A DNA stretch of 64,000 nucleotides from Isoetes taiwanensis (taxonomy: Eukaryota; Streptophyta; Lycopodiopsida; Isoetales; Isoetaceae). Positions 1-11,640 of the stretch are shown in pieces. The position numbers and the translations under genes are program-made. The notes under the pieces are model-generated. The model worked only from the letters and a program-made list of their open reading frames with translations. It ran no database searches and was not told where the DNA came from. Numbering within the stretch: the first letter of the stretch is position 1; each line of letters opens with the position of its first letter. The stretch covers positions 374,001-438,000 of the forward strand of contig JAJEKV010000261.1 of assembly GCA_021234155.1 (NCBI GenBank). The letters are read 5' to 3'.

Positions 1-1
1 G

Positions 2-97
2 AATACACTCTTGAAGAGACCGACAGAAGAAGCAAAGACTCTGGGTGAGGCTGCGGGATCCGTGATACAGTGGCCCAAGGAATTACTGCGTGAAGAG
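2..97 (+). CDS. 3' part of an exon of a transposon-type protein (partial)
   Basis: Reading from base 2 gives an open frame that ends EAKTLGEAAGSVIQWPKE..LREE and meets a good 5' splice site (GAG then GTGAGT, 96-103). The LGEA-G---QWPK pattern resembles the C-terminal part of proteins encoded by plant CACTA-like elements (DUF8039-like). That assignment is from memory and is weak. The exon starts outside the window. Nothing after the donor site can be joined to it with confidence. Confidence 0.35.
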
Positions 98-385
98 GTG
101 AGTTTCAGAGATGCCTATGTTATTTCGCTTGTAGAACATGCCGTATGTGTTTAAATAATGGAACTGCTGATAAGCTCGACGGATTCAGTGTTTCCTTGTC
201 CAGCATTTCTCAGCTTCGAGAGATGATTTACTCTCTAGGTTGAGAGATGCTCGGCAAGGAAACATTGGATCGGGGGTAAAGAACAGTTCCGTTTTAGGTC
301 TGTTTTTCCATGGACTGTTTACTTGGAATGTTGTACATAGATCAGGCTAGGACTAAGGCCCAGGAGATGCGGTTCAAATGCATCC
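98..385. other. Probable intron or flank, no gene seen
   Basis: The stretch follows a donor-like GTGAGT and has stops in all frames. No second exon is recognised. It ends where the hairpin-rich array begins. Confidence 0.4.
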
Positions 386-389
386 TCTT

Positions 390-1640
390 GTAGTTAGTCG
401 GAGGGGCCTCCACCCTGTCCGAACCACTCCTCTTCGCAATATTCGAGGAAGATGGTTCGAAGGAGAGTGGCTCAGACAGGCTAGAGGCACTTGGGACTAA
501 AAACAGGAGAATAGAAAGTGCAGTACTTGTAGAGAATGCAAGCCTTGGCTTCCTCTGTGGTTTCCCTGTGGTTAGTTGTAGAGGCCTCCACCCAGTCCGA
601 GCCCCTCCCCTTCGCACTATTCGACGAAGATGGTTCGAAGGAGAGTGACTCTGACTGGGTCGAGGCCACTGCTACCAGACACAGGAGAATTGGCTGGCTA
701 AGGGATTCTCGACTTGCGAGTCGAGAATGCTTGGCTTCCTGTCTACATTCTCGACTCGCAAGTCGAGAATGCCTTGGCCATCCAGAACTCCGGTTAGTAC
801 ACATGGAGTGCCGGTTGGGTAAGGCATTCCCGACTCGCGAGCCGAGAATGCATACAGCAAGCTCTGTGGAATGCATGCATTCTGCGACCACACACAGGAG
901 AATTGGGTTGCTAAGAGCTGGCCCGCGACAAGAAAACACTTCCTCGCAATGTCCGAGGAAGATAGAAGGAGAGTGTTTAAGACCACCCTCCAGCCAGCTC
1001 TAGAGTGCATTTGAGTCAAGGCCGCGACTCACCCAGTCGAAAAGCAGACCAACAACTTCGGTTATTCGCCGAGGCCTCCACCCAATCGGCTCCATCCCTT
1101 CGCGAAATATTCGCTAAGATGGTTCAAGGAGACGGCCTTTGATTGGGTAGAGGCCGCTGCGACCAATAATGTGAGAATTGGGTTGCTAGAGTTGGCGCAG
1201 ACAAATAAAACCACTTCCCTTCTCGCCAATGTCCGAAAGGAAGATAGAAGGAGAGTGGTTGAGACCTGCGAGCCAGCCAGTCGAAAGTGCACTAGGAGTC
1301 AAGGCCGACTCACGGAAAGCGGCCAAAGACCTCGCTGGTTAGTCGCTGGGGCCTCCACCCGGTGGGCAGCAATATTCGCAATATTCGATGAGCATGGTTC
1401 GAAGGAGAGTGGCTCGACGGGTGGAGGCACTGCCGACCGCACAAAGAGCCATTGGGGGGTATCACATTCTCGACTCACGAAGTCGGAGAAGGTCAGCAAC
1501 GGGTTCTAAAGAATGTGAAGACATTGGGTAGGCTGTGCAATCGAATCGCGAAGTCGAGAATCCCTCAACCCGCCAACAAATTCCAGTGTACACTCCCTCT
1601 TCGCCTCCTTCGAGAAGTTCTCGACTACGAGTCGAGAAGA
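390..1640. repeat. Array of diverged hairpins and palindromes
   Basis: Three motif types alternate. Type A (about 397-490, 577-672, 1069-1160, 1347-1432) is an imperfect hairpin: a left arm with GGCCTCCACCC and CCACTC-CTTCG faces a right arm with CGAAGGAGAGTGG and GGGT-GAGGCC, around ATTCG-GAAGATGGTT. Type B (932-985, 1208-1265) is a shorter hairpin around CGCAATGTCCGA. Type C is a near-perfect 24-26 bp palindrome. Types A and B recur about 277 bp apart at 930-1430, so part of the region is a degenerate tandem repeat. Reading frames across it are by-products of the repeat. Confidence 0.75.
705..850. repeat. Three near-perfect TCTCGACT-GC-AGTCGAGA palindromes
   Basis: Palindromes lie at 705-728, 746-771 and 825-850, each reading CTCGACT, a 2-4 base centre, then AGTCGAG (or close). 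Decayed relatives occur at about 1465-1490, 1541-1560 and 1618-1638. Each could form a stem of 9-12 bp. They belong to the larger array. Confidence 0.7.
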
Positions 1641-2639
1641 AGGCCCTGTACTTCCTTATTCGCTAAGTGCCAAGTATTCTCAACTCGCCACTCCCTCTGA
1701 TGTCTCTGCAGTTGGATTCTTTGTGAGTTAGAAATGGAGATTCGTGGAAGCAATTCCTATTCAATTCTTCTTTGGGAGAAAGACATTCCTAGTTATTTTC
1801 TCATTTAATGCTCGCAATATCTTACTTCCTAACACCAGTCTCTCGATGATTTTCTCTCGGTTGCTTGCTACTATAACCACTATTCTCACTTGTGCATGTA
1901 CAATGTATTCAATTCAACCACAAGCAAGAAAAAGATAACAAAAACAGAAAACAATACAAAGATTATTAAGATTAATGAGAAAACAGAGAAAAAGTGGAGA
2001 AACGGTCTGAGAGAAAAGTGGAGAACAAAGATGGAAAAATGAGATTAAAAAAGGGTATGATATTACAAAAACATACCGGAAGATTTGTGGATGAGGAGGA
2101 GGCTTCCGACTTCGATTCCATGTGGGTATAGTCACGACAAAGCGTGAATAAGGATTTGGTCCGTCAGAATTGTATCGTGGATTAATAAGAGCCTCTAACA
2201 ACAGAATATAAGAAAAAAAATGCACTAAAAGACTTACGAAAACTAAAAAAAAAGACAAAAAGGGCCTCACTTTCTTCTCAGAAGCAGAGCTCCAACAATG
2301 AACACAACGGCGAGAACCCGGGCGGCTGGAAGGCCCCATCAACCAAAATTGCTTTGTCCATAAGATGGGCTGGAATCGCTCGGTTTGATCGATCACCGAC
2401 GGTAAAGCGGGCGCCTAAGGAAACGAGGGAGCTCAAGACCGATCGAGGAAAACGGGGAGGAAGAATGGTCGGGGAGAGGAAGAGGGTGCAAGCACCAGGG
2501 CCGCACCCTCGAACCTAAAAGTGCAATAATAATATACTTGCATCACGTGTGGGCCATGCCCTCCATGGCGTGGCGGTGCGGATCTTGGCGTGGCCGGGGT
2601 TTGACCCACGAAGAGGCGCCACATTGGCCATGCCAAGAT
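1641..2639. other. No recognisable gene
   Basis: The sequence is AT-rich to about 2100 and GC-richer from 2280 to 2640. The long minus-strand frame at 1914-2396 is Phe/Leu/Ser-rich, arises from A-rich sequence and resembles nothing known to me. No introns, domains or repeats shared with the rest of the window were found. Confidence 0.5.
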
Positions 2640-2900
2640 ATGAAAGGGTTAGTTATATGTTTATATATGTTGTCTTATGTATTTAATAAGGTTTCAATGG
2701 TTGAATAGTATCAATGGTATATATGGTTACAATGTTCACATATGGTTTAGAATGAGTGTGGTTGTATGCTTTAATATGGTTATATGATTTTAGTTAATAT
2801 GGTTGTATGATTTAATATGGTTATATTTAATATGTTTGTATGGTTTTATATGGTTCATATGGTCATATTTGTGGTGTTTGGGGCTATATGGTTTTAATGT
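2640..2900. repeat. Degenerate TATGGTT/ATATGGTTT tandem repeat
   Basis: About 260 bp made largely of variants of ATATGGTT and GTATGATTTA with 8-15 base spacing. It lies just upstream of the broken transposase-like gene. Confidence 0.65.
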
Positions 2901-2930
2901 GAGCTTTTTTTTCATTGGGGAGCATGTGAG

Positions 2931-5800
2931 ATGAGTAAAATGGAGCCGGGGAAGTCCAAAGGAGGCCATTGCCCTAGGCTCCAATGGAGGAGGATGGGTT
3001 GCCTTTTGTTGCACCCTTGCAACCAGATGGTATTTGCAGAGGGCATAATAACTGCAGTTGATCCATTTGATAGTGTGAATGATGAGAGGCTGGGAGATGA
3101 ACATCTTGGAGTTGGCATTGTGAAGCTTCTTATCGAAGTTGATACTATCATGTCCCAGGGAAGCTCTAGTGATTGCATTGTGTGCTCAGGGCTGCTGGAG
3201 TCCCAAGCTCGATTTGAGATGGCCAATTAGATTTATTACACACAAGAATGGTGATACTCTAGAATGCCCTACTGAACTACACACCCCAAGGCCCACCCAA
3301 GGCCATGTGGAAGATTTGGTGGTCGATGAGCATCCTTTGATCACAAGGAAGAGACGCTATGTCTTTCAAAAAGGCGACCCAAAGGTGCCCAAGAGGCCTA
3401 GAAGTGACAAATATTTAGAAAGGATGGAAAGTATGGCACCAACCAAAGAAAACCTGGAGGCAATTAGGGGACAAGAGTGTTGCAACCTAGATTGCACAGT
3501 GCATTACAATGTGGATGACCTCGTGCAGATAAGGTCCCAATACATTGGACAGCTTCAAAAAGATAGGATTAATTTCATTTACTCCTTGTGTAGGAATTCC
3601 AGCTATGATGAAAACACAGGGCTACTGCTATATCAATTGAGGGAATGAAGGTATGTATGAGAGCATTGAGATGGATTCTTGGGGTGAGCAAGTCTTCATT
3701 TTCTGATCTTCGGGAGCGGGTTAGAAAAGGGCACACTTTGTTCCAACATGGTAATGCACTCACTTTGAAACCTAGAGCAAATACTCTAAAGGCCATTGCG
3801 GTCTTGAGAGCTTTGTGAGATACATGTCTCAATCTATGCCCCACAAGTCGAAGGTGAACGAGCACCCGGTGTGAAAAGTGGTGCAAAGAGTGTTGCCACA
3901 ACACTATATCCAAAAGGAGTGCCTTAAGGAGGTCAACTCCATCCTAGAAACTACCGGAGGTAGGCCTCTTTCTCAATCACATTTCAAGCAAGTTATGGAG
4001 CACTCACTTCTGGGGCGTGAGTGTCCTACAACACATGCCATTCTCAAAGTGCAACACTTGCATTCAACTCAAGGATACACTTGCATCAAGCGCAATAGAG
4101 AAAGAAAGAATGGCAATTAGGGAGCAATTTGCGAGATCACCAAAGAGACCAAATATCATGTAGACAAATTGTATTGGCGGTGGAGAACATTTTACGAGAT
4201 GCGGCCGGACAAATTTTTGTGTATAATTCATGATAAGATGGACCAACACAAGACTTTCTTGCCAAAGCTAGATCCTTTACCCAAGCGTTGTCAAAAACGC
4301 TTTTCGAGATGAAAGTAAGTCCGGCGGGTGTATTAACACATGGTCATGGAACTGGAACATATGGTCATTTTGTGCTTGATCTATGGAGAGATGATCCAAA
4401 CTTCCATGTGAGCTCTATTTTCAAGTGCTTGAGAACACTAGAGAAAGGATCGATAGAAGGGAGGAGGTATTCCCCTTCAAGACCCATTTTTGAGGCTTTG
4501 ATGGATGATCAACCGCTTTGTTACTAAAGGCGGATAAAAAGCTCACATCCAAGGTGCCTAGTGAATCAAGGAGGACTTGGGATGATTTCCCCTTACTAGA
4601 GAAATCAGCACCGAGGAGCTATGTGTTCAGTTGGACAACTGTTGGAAAGAAAACAAGAATAGATGGATGTTTGGGGCAATGTCATACTTTGGAAGTGGGA
4701 GTATTCAAAGTTGTGAAAGTGGGATTCATGATGGTTGGGCATACGCGATGATGATATTGATGGATTCTTTGGAACTTTCTCCACCAAGCTCAAGAGAGAA
4801 AACGTGACCACTCTCCCGAACTAATGGATGTGTTTGAGAGGCTGCATTGACCCCAACCCAATGGCTTTCTTGATGGATGAGGTTGCGATTGGAAATCATT
4901 TGTAGAAGGATACTTGCTAGATGGCAAGGACCGTTGATGGGACACACAAAGCCACTTCAATTCAAGTTTTGGGTTAGGGATGGAATACCAATCATGCAAT
5001 ATAAGTGGAGACCGGGTGACAAGTTGTGGATGCCTGTACAAGGTATCGAGTTGTGGCAAAGGGTGTCTCTTTGGTGAAGTTTCTCATTCCTAAAGGGCAG
5101 CCAAAACCACTACCTCCCTTCAAGGCAGTCAAAGACTCTAGCCAACCTGGTGAAGGGCATCAAGGATTACATAGCGACTGGGATGATGTTTGAAATGGAA
5201 AGCACACCTCCACTCTTAAGAAAAATCAAATGGACTCCCTAATCAAATCTTTGGGAGAAAGTTGTAACATGCTTAGAAACTGAACAGCCATGTGGGAGGG
5301 AGCTAAGAGACGGGTTCTTGCCAGAGTCAAGATGGGAGGGTTCTCAAGGTGCAAGCACGTCTAAGAATGCTCACTTGGGTCCCAAGTGGTTTGTGGGAAG
5401 TAAGGCCTCAAAGCCGAAGTGGTTTGATCTTCCGAGTGGGATCCCTTTGAGGACATCAAGGAAGGATACTTTGTGCTAGTAAGGCCCGATGATGAGGACT
5501 GTCCAATATGGTTAGGGGTGGCACTCTCGATGTGACCACCACTATGCCACGATGGAGAGGAGTTGCGTCCCTGGATTCCAAATTCAATATTGGGAGCCCA
5601 TTGGGAGGCACAAGAAGGGCAACTTGAAGGAGCAATACACCATTCCACCGGGAGAAGAAGTGGAGGCCAAATTATGCCGACCCTCAAAGGAGGGAATTGG
5701 TGGAGTGTGTGGTATGGTCATATCCAAGTTCTCACATTGCAAAAGACAACACACACAAGATCCCAAGAAAGGAGATGGACAAGGCCATGAGCAACCTCCA
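2931..5800 (+). pseudogene. Broken transposase-like gene (DUF7869-like)
   Basis: Conserved blocks are spread over all three + frames, in order. The N-terminal CCNLDCTVHYNVDD-VQIRS is at 3478-3540. ITKETKYHVDKLYWRW and IIHDKMDQHKTFLPKL are at 4133-4270. GVLTHGHGTGTYGHF followed by LWRDDPNFH is at 4327-4410. QLDNCWKENKNRWMFGAM is at 4632-4685. A GHT-DDIDGFFGTFSTKL block is at 4735-4795. HTKPLQFKFWVRDGIP is at 4945-4995. The order D-MDQ, HGHG, LDN--ENKN, GHT-DID is that of a large transposon-associated plant family that I know as DUF7869; the label is from memory. At least five frameshifts and several stops break it. No terminal repeats were identified, so element borders are unknown. Confidence 0.6.
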
Positions 5801-6024
5801 TGCTATATCATTGTATGAGGGTGCATAATATTGAGAAGTTTGAAAACTTTCTCAACTAGTGGTTTGTAAAATTTATGAGGAAAACAAGTAACCCAATTCT
5901 ATGTGTGTCATGTGTAATTCTATTCAAGCAATCAATTCAGAAATTTCTTTTATGGTGTGTGAGTCCCATTTTCAGTCCGAGTCCCAAAATTCAAGATTTG
6001 TCCCACTTTAATTAAATACGACTT
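5801..6024. other. AT-rich spacer, nothing seen
   Basis: Non-coding sequence between the broken transposase-like gene and the first P block. Confidence 0.5.
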
Positions 6025-7015
6025 AAAACAAGCAAAACAATAAATCAGAGTATCTAATTATTGTTCATTGCAGCAATTATGGCGCCTCTCCATACTATTT
6101 ATCCGCCTCAGTTCTTGCAGAAGAAGAAATCGGTCCAAATTCATGTGCGCTCGCATGTGCTGGCGCTCAGTAATGCTGACCTCAACCTCCACGTCCTTCC
6201 ATTCCATATGGGATACGACCTCCTCCAATGCTGCAAACAACCTCCCCAGCCGCATCCTGAGAAAGCTGCATCCTGAGCAAGCGGGCTGAAGGTGCCACAG
6301 ATTCAACAAGCATGTTTATATTCACAATACTTGAGACCACTTCCAGGCAATCTGCACTCGCTCTGCATTCGAAGAGAAAACCACATAAGGACTAGATGCA
6401 GCAAGGCTGTGCGGAGGGGACAGACATGGCTCTTCATCACTACCTATGCCAATAACGCCAATCCCAATCCGTGGCCTCACATCCATCACTCCGATAGGCT
6501 TGTGCTAGCAGCAACCTCAGTTTGCATGCCCACAGCAGCCCTATTCTATCCTCCCCTCTACAAAGTTCTCGTCCATATCCTCCAAGGAGTGCCATGTGGG
6601 GTATTATAATGGTGTATTTTGATGGGGTCAAGTGGCATCGCCAATATAAGGTAATGCTAATCGGGAAGAAAATTCTTGGTTCTTGTTGATCCGATTAACA
6701 AAACATGAAAATATGTCTAGCAACTAAAGAATGCCATAGTCCTGAGCTCAAAACGACTTCCCAACCATGATATTGTAATAACTTGTCTGTGATTCACCAG
6801 TTATTGAATCTTAATCATGGACTAGGAATAAAATACACATTTAAGTAGATACATTAGCTTTGTAATCAAAAGATTATAATGCAATAATTTGAATGTCACC
6901 AATATCATAGTTGGGTTATCAATATCATGATTGGGTCATCCTTTCATCTAGTGGTGTATTTTGGTGGTGCCATATGGCATTTTCAATATACGGCAATGTT
7001 AATCTTGCAGAAATT
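6025..7015 (+). repeat. P block, copy 1
   Basis: This module recurs at 22995-23770 (partial), 38335-39480 (inverted), 46690-47880 (inverted) and 55930-57010. Fragments are at 10395-10620 and 13560-13870. Its minus strand keeps an open frame of 70-83 codons in all full copies (6058-6309 here) with LGRLFA-LEEV-SHMEWK-VEVEVSITE. The function is unknown; the frame may descend from a retroelement ORF. The block ends in two related sub-repeats of about 200 bp (6590-6830 and 6945-7015), each starting GGTGTATTTTGRTGG. Confidence 0.75.
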
Positions 7016-7262
7016 AGATTAGAATAGAATAGACTAGAGTTTTTATCATCCACGGAGACCAATTGGCCTATGGGACCCAAACAGGAGGCGCACCAAGTGT
7101 ATTATTGTCCGGATTAAAAAACCCCCTCCCCGCCCCGAAGGTTTATTTGGTGGAAAAACCATGACAGGAATAGGTTTGCTGTCGAACTGTACAAATACAA
7201 ATACAAATATATATCATGGGGGACAGAAATATGTACATATATCTGGTAAGTGCCCAAAGACT

Positions 7263-7640
7263 GAGCTAATCTCGGCGACCCATGATCTCTTGAATGTATG
7301 ATCCCAACCTCCGTACCGAGCTCGTGCTCAGCATCTCATGCAGGGGCTGGCCAGGATGGACCAGCTCAGCATAGCGTATCCGAATGTCATCATATGCCAG
7401 ACAACTCTGAAGTGTGTGACATTCGTCTTCCACAGCTCCAACCAGGCAGTGGAATAAGCAACCATTATAAATCATAGGGTATTTGGTTACAAATACAGTG
7501 TGACCAATTATTTCTAAGTGTATTTGCAGCGGGTGCGCACTGACCATATGGGAGTCATAGGATGCCTGAATCCGACGGCCACATGGGGTATTGGGCGCGA
7601 CGAGTGCAAAGAAGCATAAACCAATCAACTATTACGTTGT
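7263..7640 (-). pseudogene. LINE 3' remnant, C-terminal part of a reverse transcriptase protein
   Basis: The frame at 7266-7628 reads ...NGCLFHCLVGAVEDECHTLQSC then LAYDDIRIRYAEL and ends QEIMGRRD. The VEDE-H-L--C-AY--IR-RY pattern matches the zinc-knuckle-like C-terminus of the LINEs elsewhere in this window (VEDETHVFLHCSAY at about 55380). It is 5'-truncated, and no reverse transcriptase core was found beside it. Confidence 0.55.
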
Positions 7641-7779
7641 TCGTCTGGAGGGCTTTCTTGTTCACAACAGTTGTTATACTATCGTCACTGCCCAAATAAT
7701 AGTTCTATCAAGCTAACATGTTCTATCAAGCCACATCAGTACTGGCATTAAATTTTAGTTTTGTCAGTTTTTTTAGTGC

Positions 7780-8225
7780 ACAAGGATTTATGTCAAGCAT
7801 CTCTGGTCTTGCAGGGGTTTGAGTCTTATAGCCTCATCAATTTTATTTCTTCAAGTGCTCTGCAAATATACTAAGAGTTGAAGCTTTTTGGGGCCCTTGA
7901 ATTAGGGAAATCCTGCCATCTGGTCGAAAGTTCTGTAAGCAGAGTTTCTTACCTGTACAAATCAATGCCAACAGTAGACCATTTGAAATTTGTTGAAAGA
8001 AAGCGAGTTTTGCGGGCATTAAGCTCCACCGCCTATTTTTTGCACAATTCGCTTTAGCTGTTGCCTCAAGTCCTGATACATGTTGCAAAGACCATAAATC
8101 ATCAAGCATCATGCAGTCATTGAAATCTCAGACCAAAATTCTTCTTCGTGTTAAAGAGGTCTAGCTTTATTTGCACCACACATCTTCTTCAGAAGAGAGT
8201 ACGATTTTGCTGAATTTTCATTCAG
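7780..8225 (+). repeat. 440-bp direct repeat, copy 1
   Basis: From TTTATGTCAAGCATCTCTGG to AAGTACGATTTTGCTGA it matches 9160-9603 at roughly 90 percent by eye. It has no coding potential. Confidence 0.8.
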
Positions 8226-8790
8226 AATCAACGTTAGTGGCCTTGGTAAGCAAATTTAAGAAGCTATTTCTTTGAGGTTTATGGCCATCGATCTATTTCT
8301 CTAATTCCAGCTCAATCGCACTAGATATATAGTATTATGTACTATTGCGGAACATCAGTCGCCATTCCAGCAGAATCGCGCAACAATCACAAGTTACTAT
8401 TTGTAGCAGATCACATTCGGATCCACTTGTCTTCTTCACATTGCATCAACCAACCCGTTTTAAGGCTTCAAAAAATTCTTGAACGATTCAATATTAGCCA
8501 TCTAAACTTGTGTTTCAGATGGCGATCTCATTTTTAGGTTATGGATGTTCTAAAATTTTAGGGTCACCCTCCTGGCCTCTCTCATGCTTTCATCACAGTC
8601 AACAAGCCATGATTAGGTATTGAATAGTCGTGCTCACAATTTTGTACAAGAAGTCATGCTCGCATGCCTCAAGCTTTGCTCCTTGGACTCTTTATGGTTG
8701 ATATTGGAGTACATGAATTGGTACTTACATTTTAAAGGCACCCTATCATCGTTGACATAAGTGAATTCTCCTCTTTTTTTTTTTTTCCGC
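8226..8790. other. No recognisable gene
   Basis: Non-coding, AT-rich, ending in a T-run at about 8774-8786 just before the G-rich motif. Confidence 0.5.
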
Positions 8791-8791
8791 T

Positions 8792-8815
8792 GGGGAGGGC
8801 TGGGGGAGTGGGGGG
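8792..8815 (+). other. Potential G-quadruplex
   Basis: Four G tracts (GGGG, GGG, GGGGG, GGGGGG) are separated by loops A, CT and AGT. This is a canonical intramolecular quadruplex pattern with very short loops. Confidence 0.6.
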
Positions 8816-8826
8816 ATGATGATAGT

Positions 8827-8847
8827 GTTAACCACTTGGTGGTTAAC
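8827..8847. other. Perfect hairpin, 9-bp stem and 3-base loop
   Basis: GTTAACCAC, loop TTG, GTGGTTAAC. It begins 12 bases after the G-rich motif. Confidence 0.6.
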
Positions 8848-9159
8848 ATTGTGCACATGCTAGGTGTTAGTGGTGGTAGACTACACTTGGCATGCTTAGA
8901 TTAGCATAAGTGTACGATTTAGATTTAATTAGATGTAGGGCTCATATGTAACTAGGTTTTATCTCATAATTAGAGAGCCTCATTTGGAGCACATTTCTCA
9001 TATTCTTTGCGCATATTTCTTTCTTTCTTCTTGTTTTATGATCTTGAGCTTGGCAGTCTTGTAGCATCCGATAGTCATGGGCTGCTGCTGCAAGTTGGAT
9101 GCCAAGAACTCGAGATTAACAGCATGCCCTGGATACAAGTCAAATGTGTAGGCGCTTTT
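8848..9159. other. No recognisable gene
   Basis: Spacer between the hairpin and the second copy of the 440-bp repeat. No coding potential seen. Confidence 0.45.
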
Positions 9160-9603
9160 GCAAATGCATAAGAATTTATGTCAAGCATCTCTGGTCTTGC
9201 AGGGGTTTGAGTCTTATAGCCTCATCAATTTTATTTCTTCAAGCACTCTGAAAATATACTAAGAGTTGAAGCTTGTTAGGTGTCCTTGAATTAGGGCAAA
9301 TCTTGCCATCTGGTCCGAAGTCCTGCAAGCAGAGTTCTTACCTGCACAAATCAATGTCGACGGCAGATCATTTGAAATTTGTTGAAAGAAGGCGAGTTTT
9401 GCAAATGTTAAGCTCTACCGCCTATTTTTTGCACAATTCGCTTTAACTGTTGCCTCAAGTCCTGATATATGTTGCAAAGACCATGAATCATCAAGCATCA
9501 TGCAGTCATTGAAATCTCAGGCCAAAATTCTTCTTCATGTTAAAGAGGTCCAGCTTTATTTGCACCGCACATCTTCTTCAGAAGAAAGTACGATTTTGCT
9601 GAA
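9160..9603 (+). repeat. 440-bp direct repeat, copy 2
   Basis: Second copy of 7780-8225. It ends abruptly at GATTTTGCTGA, where the 3' flank of the truncated peroxidase begins. The same flank lies at 43760-43990 and 59715-59960 beside the other peroxidases. Confidence 0.8.
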
Positions 9604-9861
9604 GAGAACTATCCCAAAAACAGGGGCATTTTCATAATTTTGCATAAATAGAGCGGTATTTTTATAATTTGCCTAAAAATAATTTATCTATCCATCTAAT
9701 AGTGCTATCTAATTAAAGGTCTTAGGAGTTTAATAAGATGTATCCATGGACTAAAAGGTCTGATGGCGTAAATGTAATAAAATCGATCTTCAAATAAACA
9801 ATATAAAAGAGCGAATAATCTTCTTCAAGCACTTTATAACCAACACCAAATAATTATTTGC

Positions 9862-10394
9862 TCAAGTCAAAGTGGAATGGGAATTAACAAATCGACAGTT
9901 GGGTATCTCTCCTCTTCTTCCTGTCTTTGGGGCAATGTTTCCCATCTTCACCATTGCAGCTGCAAATTTCACAAAGAAATCATCCTCACCTACTCCGTAC
10001 TCTAAAACTTCAGAGCCAGCTTGTTGGAGAACCTGGTCTGAGTTTAGAATCCCTCTCTTTGCTTGCACGTTCTTGTAATAGTTGCTATCAAACTGGAGAG
10101 GAGTGGAAAGATCCAGGGGTAATGTCACATTGCCATTGCCACCTTGAGGACATACTTGCTTAAGTTGAGCCAAAAATTGGACATCAATGTTGGGATCTGC
10201 CTTCCTTGTATTTTGGAAATTGTAGAGACGTTGAGTTATACTAGCACACCTTGCCCTGCCAATGGTGTGGGATCCAGAGAGCACGATCATATCTTGGGCA
10301 GACAAGCCCTTTCTGCCAAATTTTGTTATAAGTTGAGAAAATGTGGAGTTGGGCACAGGAATATTTCTATTAGCTATGGCCAAGCTTGCACTTT
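9862..10394 (-). pseudogene. Class III peroxidase, 3' exon fragment
   Basis: It encodes the last exon of a secreted haem peroxidase, from about LATANRDIP to the stop at 9862. LSGSHTIGRARC, with the proximal haem-binding His, is intact, as are the Cys positions ARC, VCP and NCRF. About half of the usual 320-residue protein is present. The exon breaks at 10394, where it joins a P-block fragment, so the distal His region and signal peptide are absent. Close relatives are at 42656-43754 and 59975-61068. It differs from them in a few residues (for example NIDVQF for NMDAQF), so it is a separate, older copy. Its own frame is open, but it has no start. Confidence 0.85.
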
Positions 10395-10620
10395 ATCAAC
10401 ATCATGATTGGGTCATCCTTTCATCTAATGGCGTATTTTGGTGGTGCCATATGGCATCTTCAATATACGGCAATGCTAATCTTGCAGAAAATCTTTTGTT
10501 ACTTAACAAAATATGAAAATTTGTATAGCAACTGAAGAACGCCATAGGCTGAACTCAAGACTTCCAACCATGATATTGTAATGACTTGTCTGTGATTTAT
10601 AAGTTTGCAGCTCCTGACTG
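10395..10620 (+). repeat. P-block fragment
   Basis: It matches 6918-7015 and 23500-23700: ATCATGATTGGGTCATCCTT through TTGTAATGACTTGTCTGTGA. It is fused directly to the broken end of the peroxidase exon. Confidence 0.75.
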
Positions 10621-11640
10621 ATATTTCCCTATTTTTGTCATAATGTCGTGTTGTGAAAATTATTTTGGATGTTACGAAAAAGTGGTATTAAACACTTTCA
10701 TTCCATCTTTAACCTTCATTCCATCTATAAAAATGACAATCTATTGTGAATTTGGAAAGTTGCATGGCTTTTTGATAATTTTTAGCATAGAAAGATCTAT
10801 TTGGGGAAATACCTAAGAATTAAGGGCAATTTGGGAATTTCAAAAATACGAAGGGCTTTTTGGAAAATAAGTCAACAATTAGGGTTATTTTGGTAAATTT
10901 CCCAAAAATCAATCAAATTCATTTGATTTTTATCGTCAACAAAGACCAAAAGGTCTAAGGACCACTAAAGAAAGATTATAGTGACCTAGCCTACCTTCCG
11001 CGTGGGTGCTACAAGTATCCTATAAGATAAGGATGCCACATTTTAGATGCACAAGTTCTTTCCAAATCTAATTGTCTTTGCACCTCCTAAGCTCATGTAA
11101 TCTATTTGTTCAATATCACTTTTCCTACATGGCAATAGGCTTACCTATTCAATCAATTGAGCTGTTATTAGTTCGTTTGTTGAATATGTAGCACAATATC
11201 AGGGGGTTTCACGGGGATTTGATATGGATGCATAAATCACCATTCCTGAAACCATAGACAATACCCCTAAAACAATTATTACAGAAAGAAAAACAGAGGG
11301 ATTTGATAAGGTGCATAAATTGCCATTCCTGAGACCATATCCCTTCATCAAGGGCTGTCGGATGGGCATATTTACTCAATATTCCTTGATATAGATCGTA
11401 GACAGCGATCCTCGTTTGTGGGTTATTCTTATACAAATTTTGATACACTGTATAACGAGGTTTGCGAAATGCTATAAGGTTTGAGGCAATGTACTAAATG
11501 GTGTTGATTTTATACATATTATATGATTTTTGGGGCTCTCGCTACCCTACGTCACCCGTGTGAATATGCACCCAAACTAAAGGGGGTTTCAGGGGGGATT
11601 TAATTTTAAAATGTTGGATGTAATAATTTTTATTGATTCA
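10621..11640. other. No recognisable gene; short internal duplication
   Basis: AT-rich. Two related 35-40 base segments at about 11219-11262 and 11300-11340 share GATGCATAAAT-CCATTCCTGA-ACCATA. The minus frame at 11209-11448 covers both and resembles nothing known to me. Confidence 0.4.

Noticed and set aside
390-1640. CRISPR-like array
   Set aside because: The palindromes are unevenly spaced, diverged and lack unique spacers of constant length. The genome is a plant nucleus.
1914-2396. 160-residue minus-strand frame
   Set aside because: Phe/Leu/Ser-rich reading of A-rich sequence; no similarity to any family I recognise.
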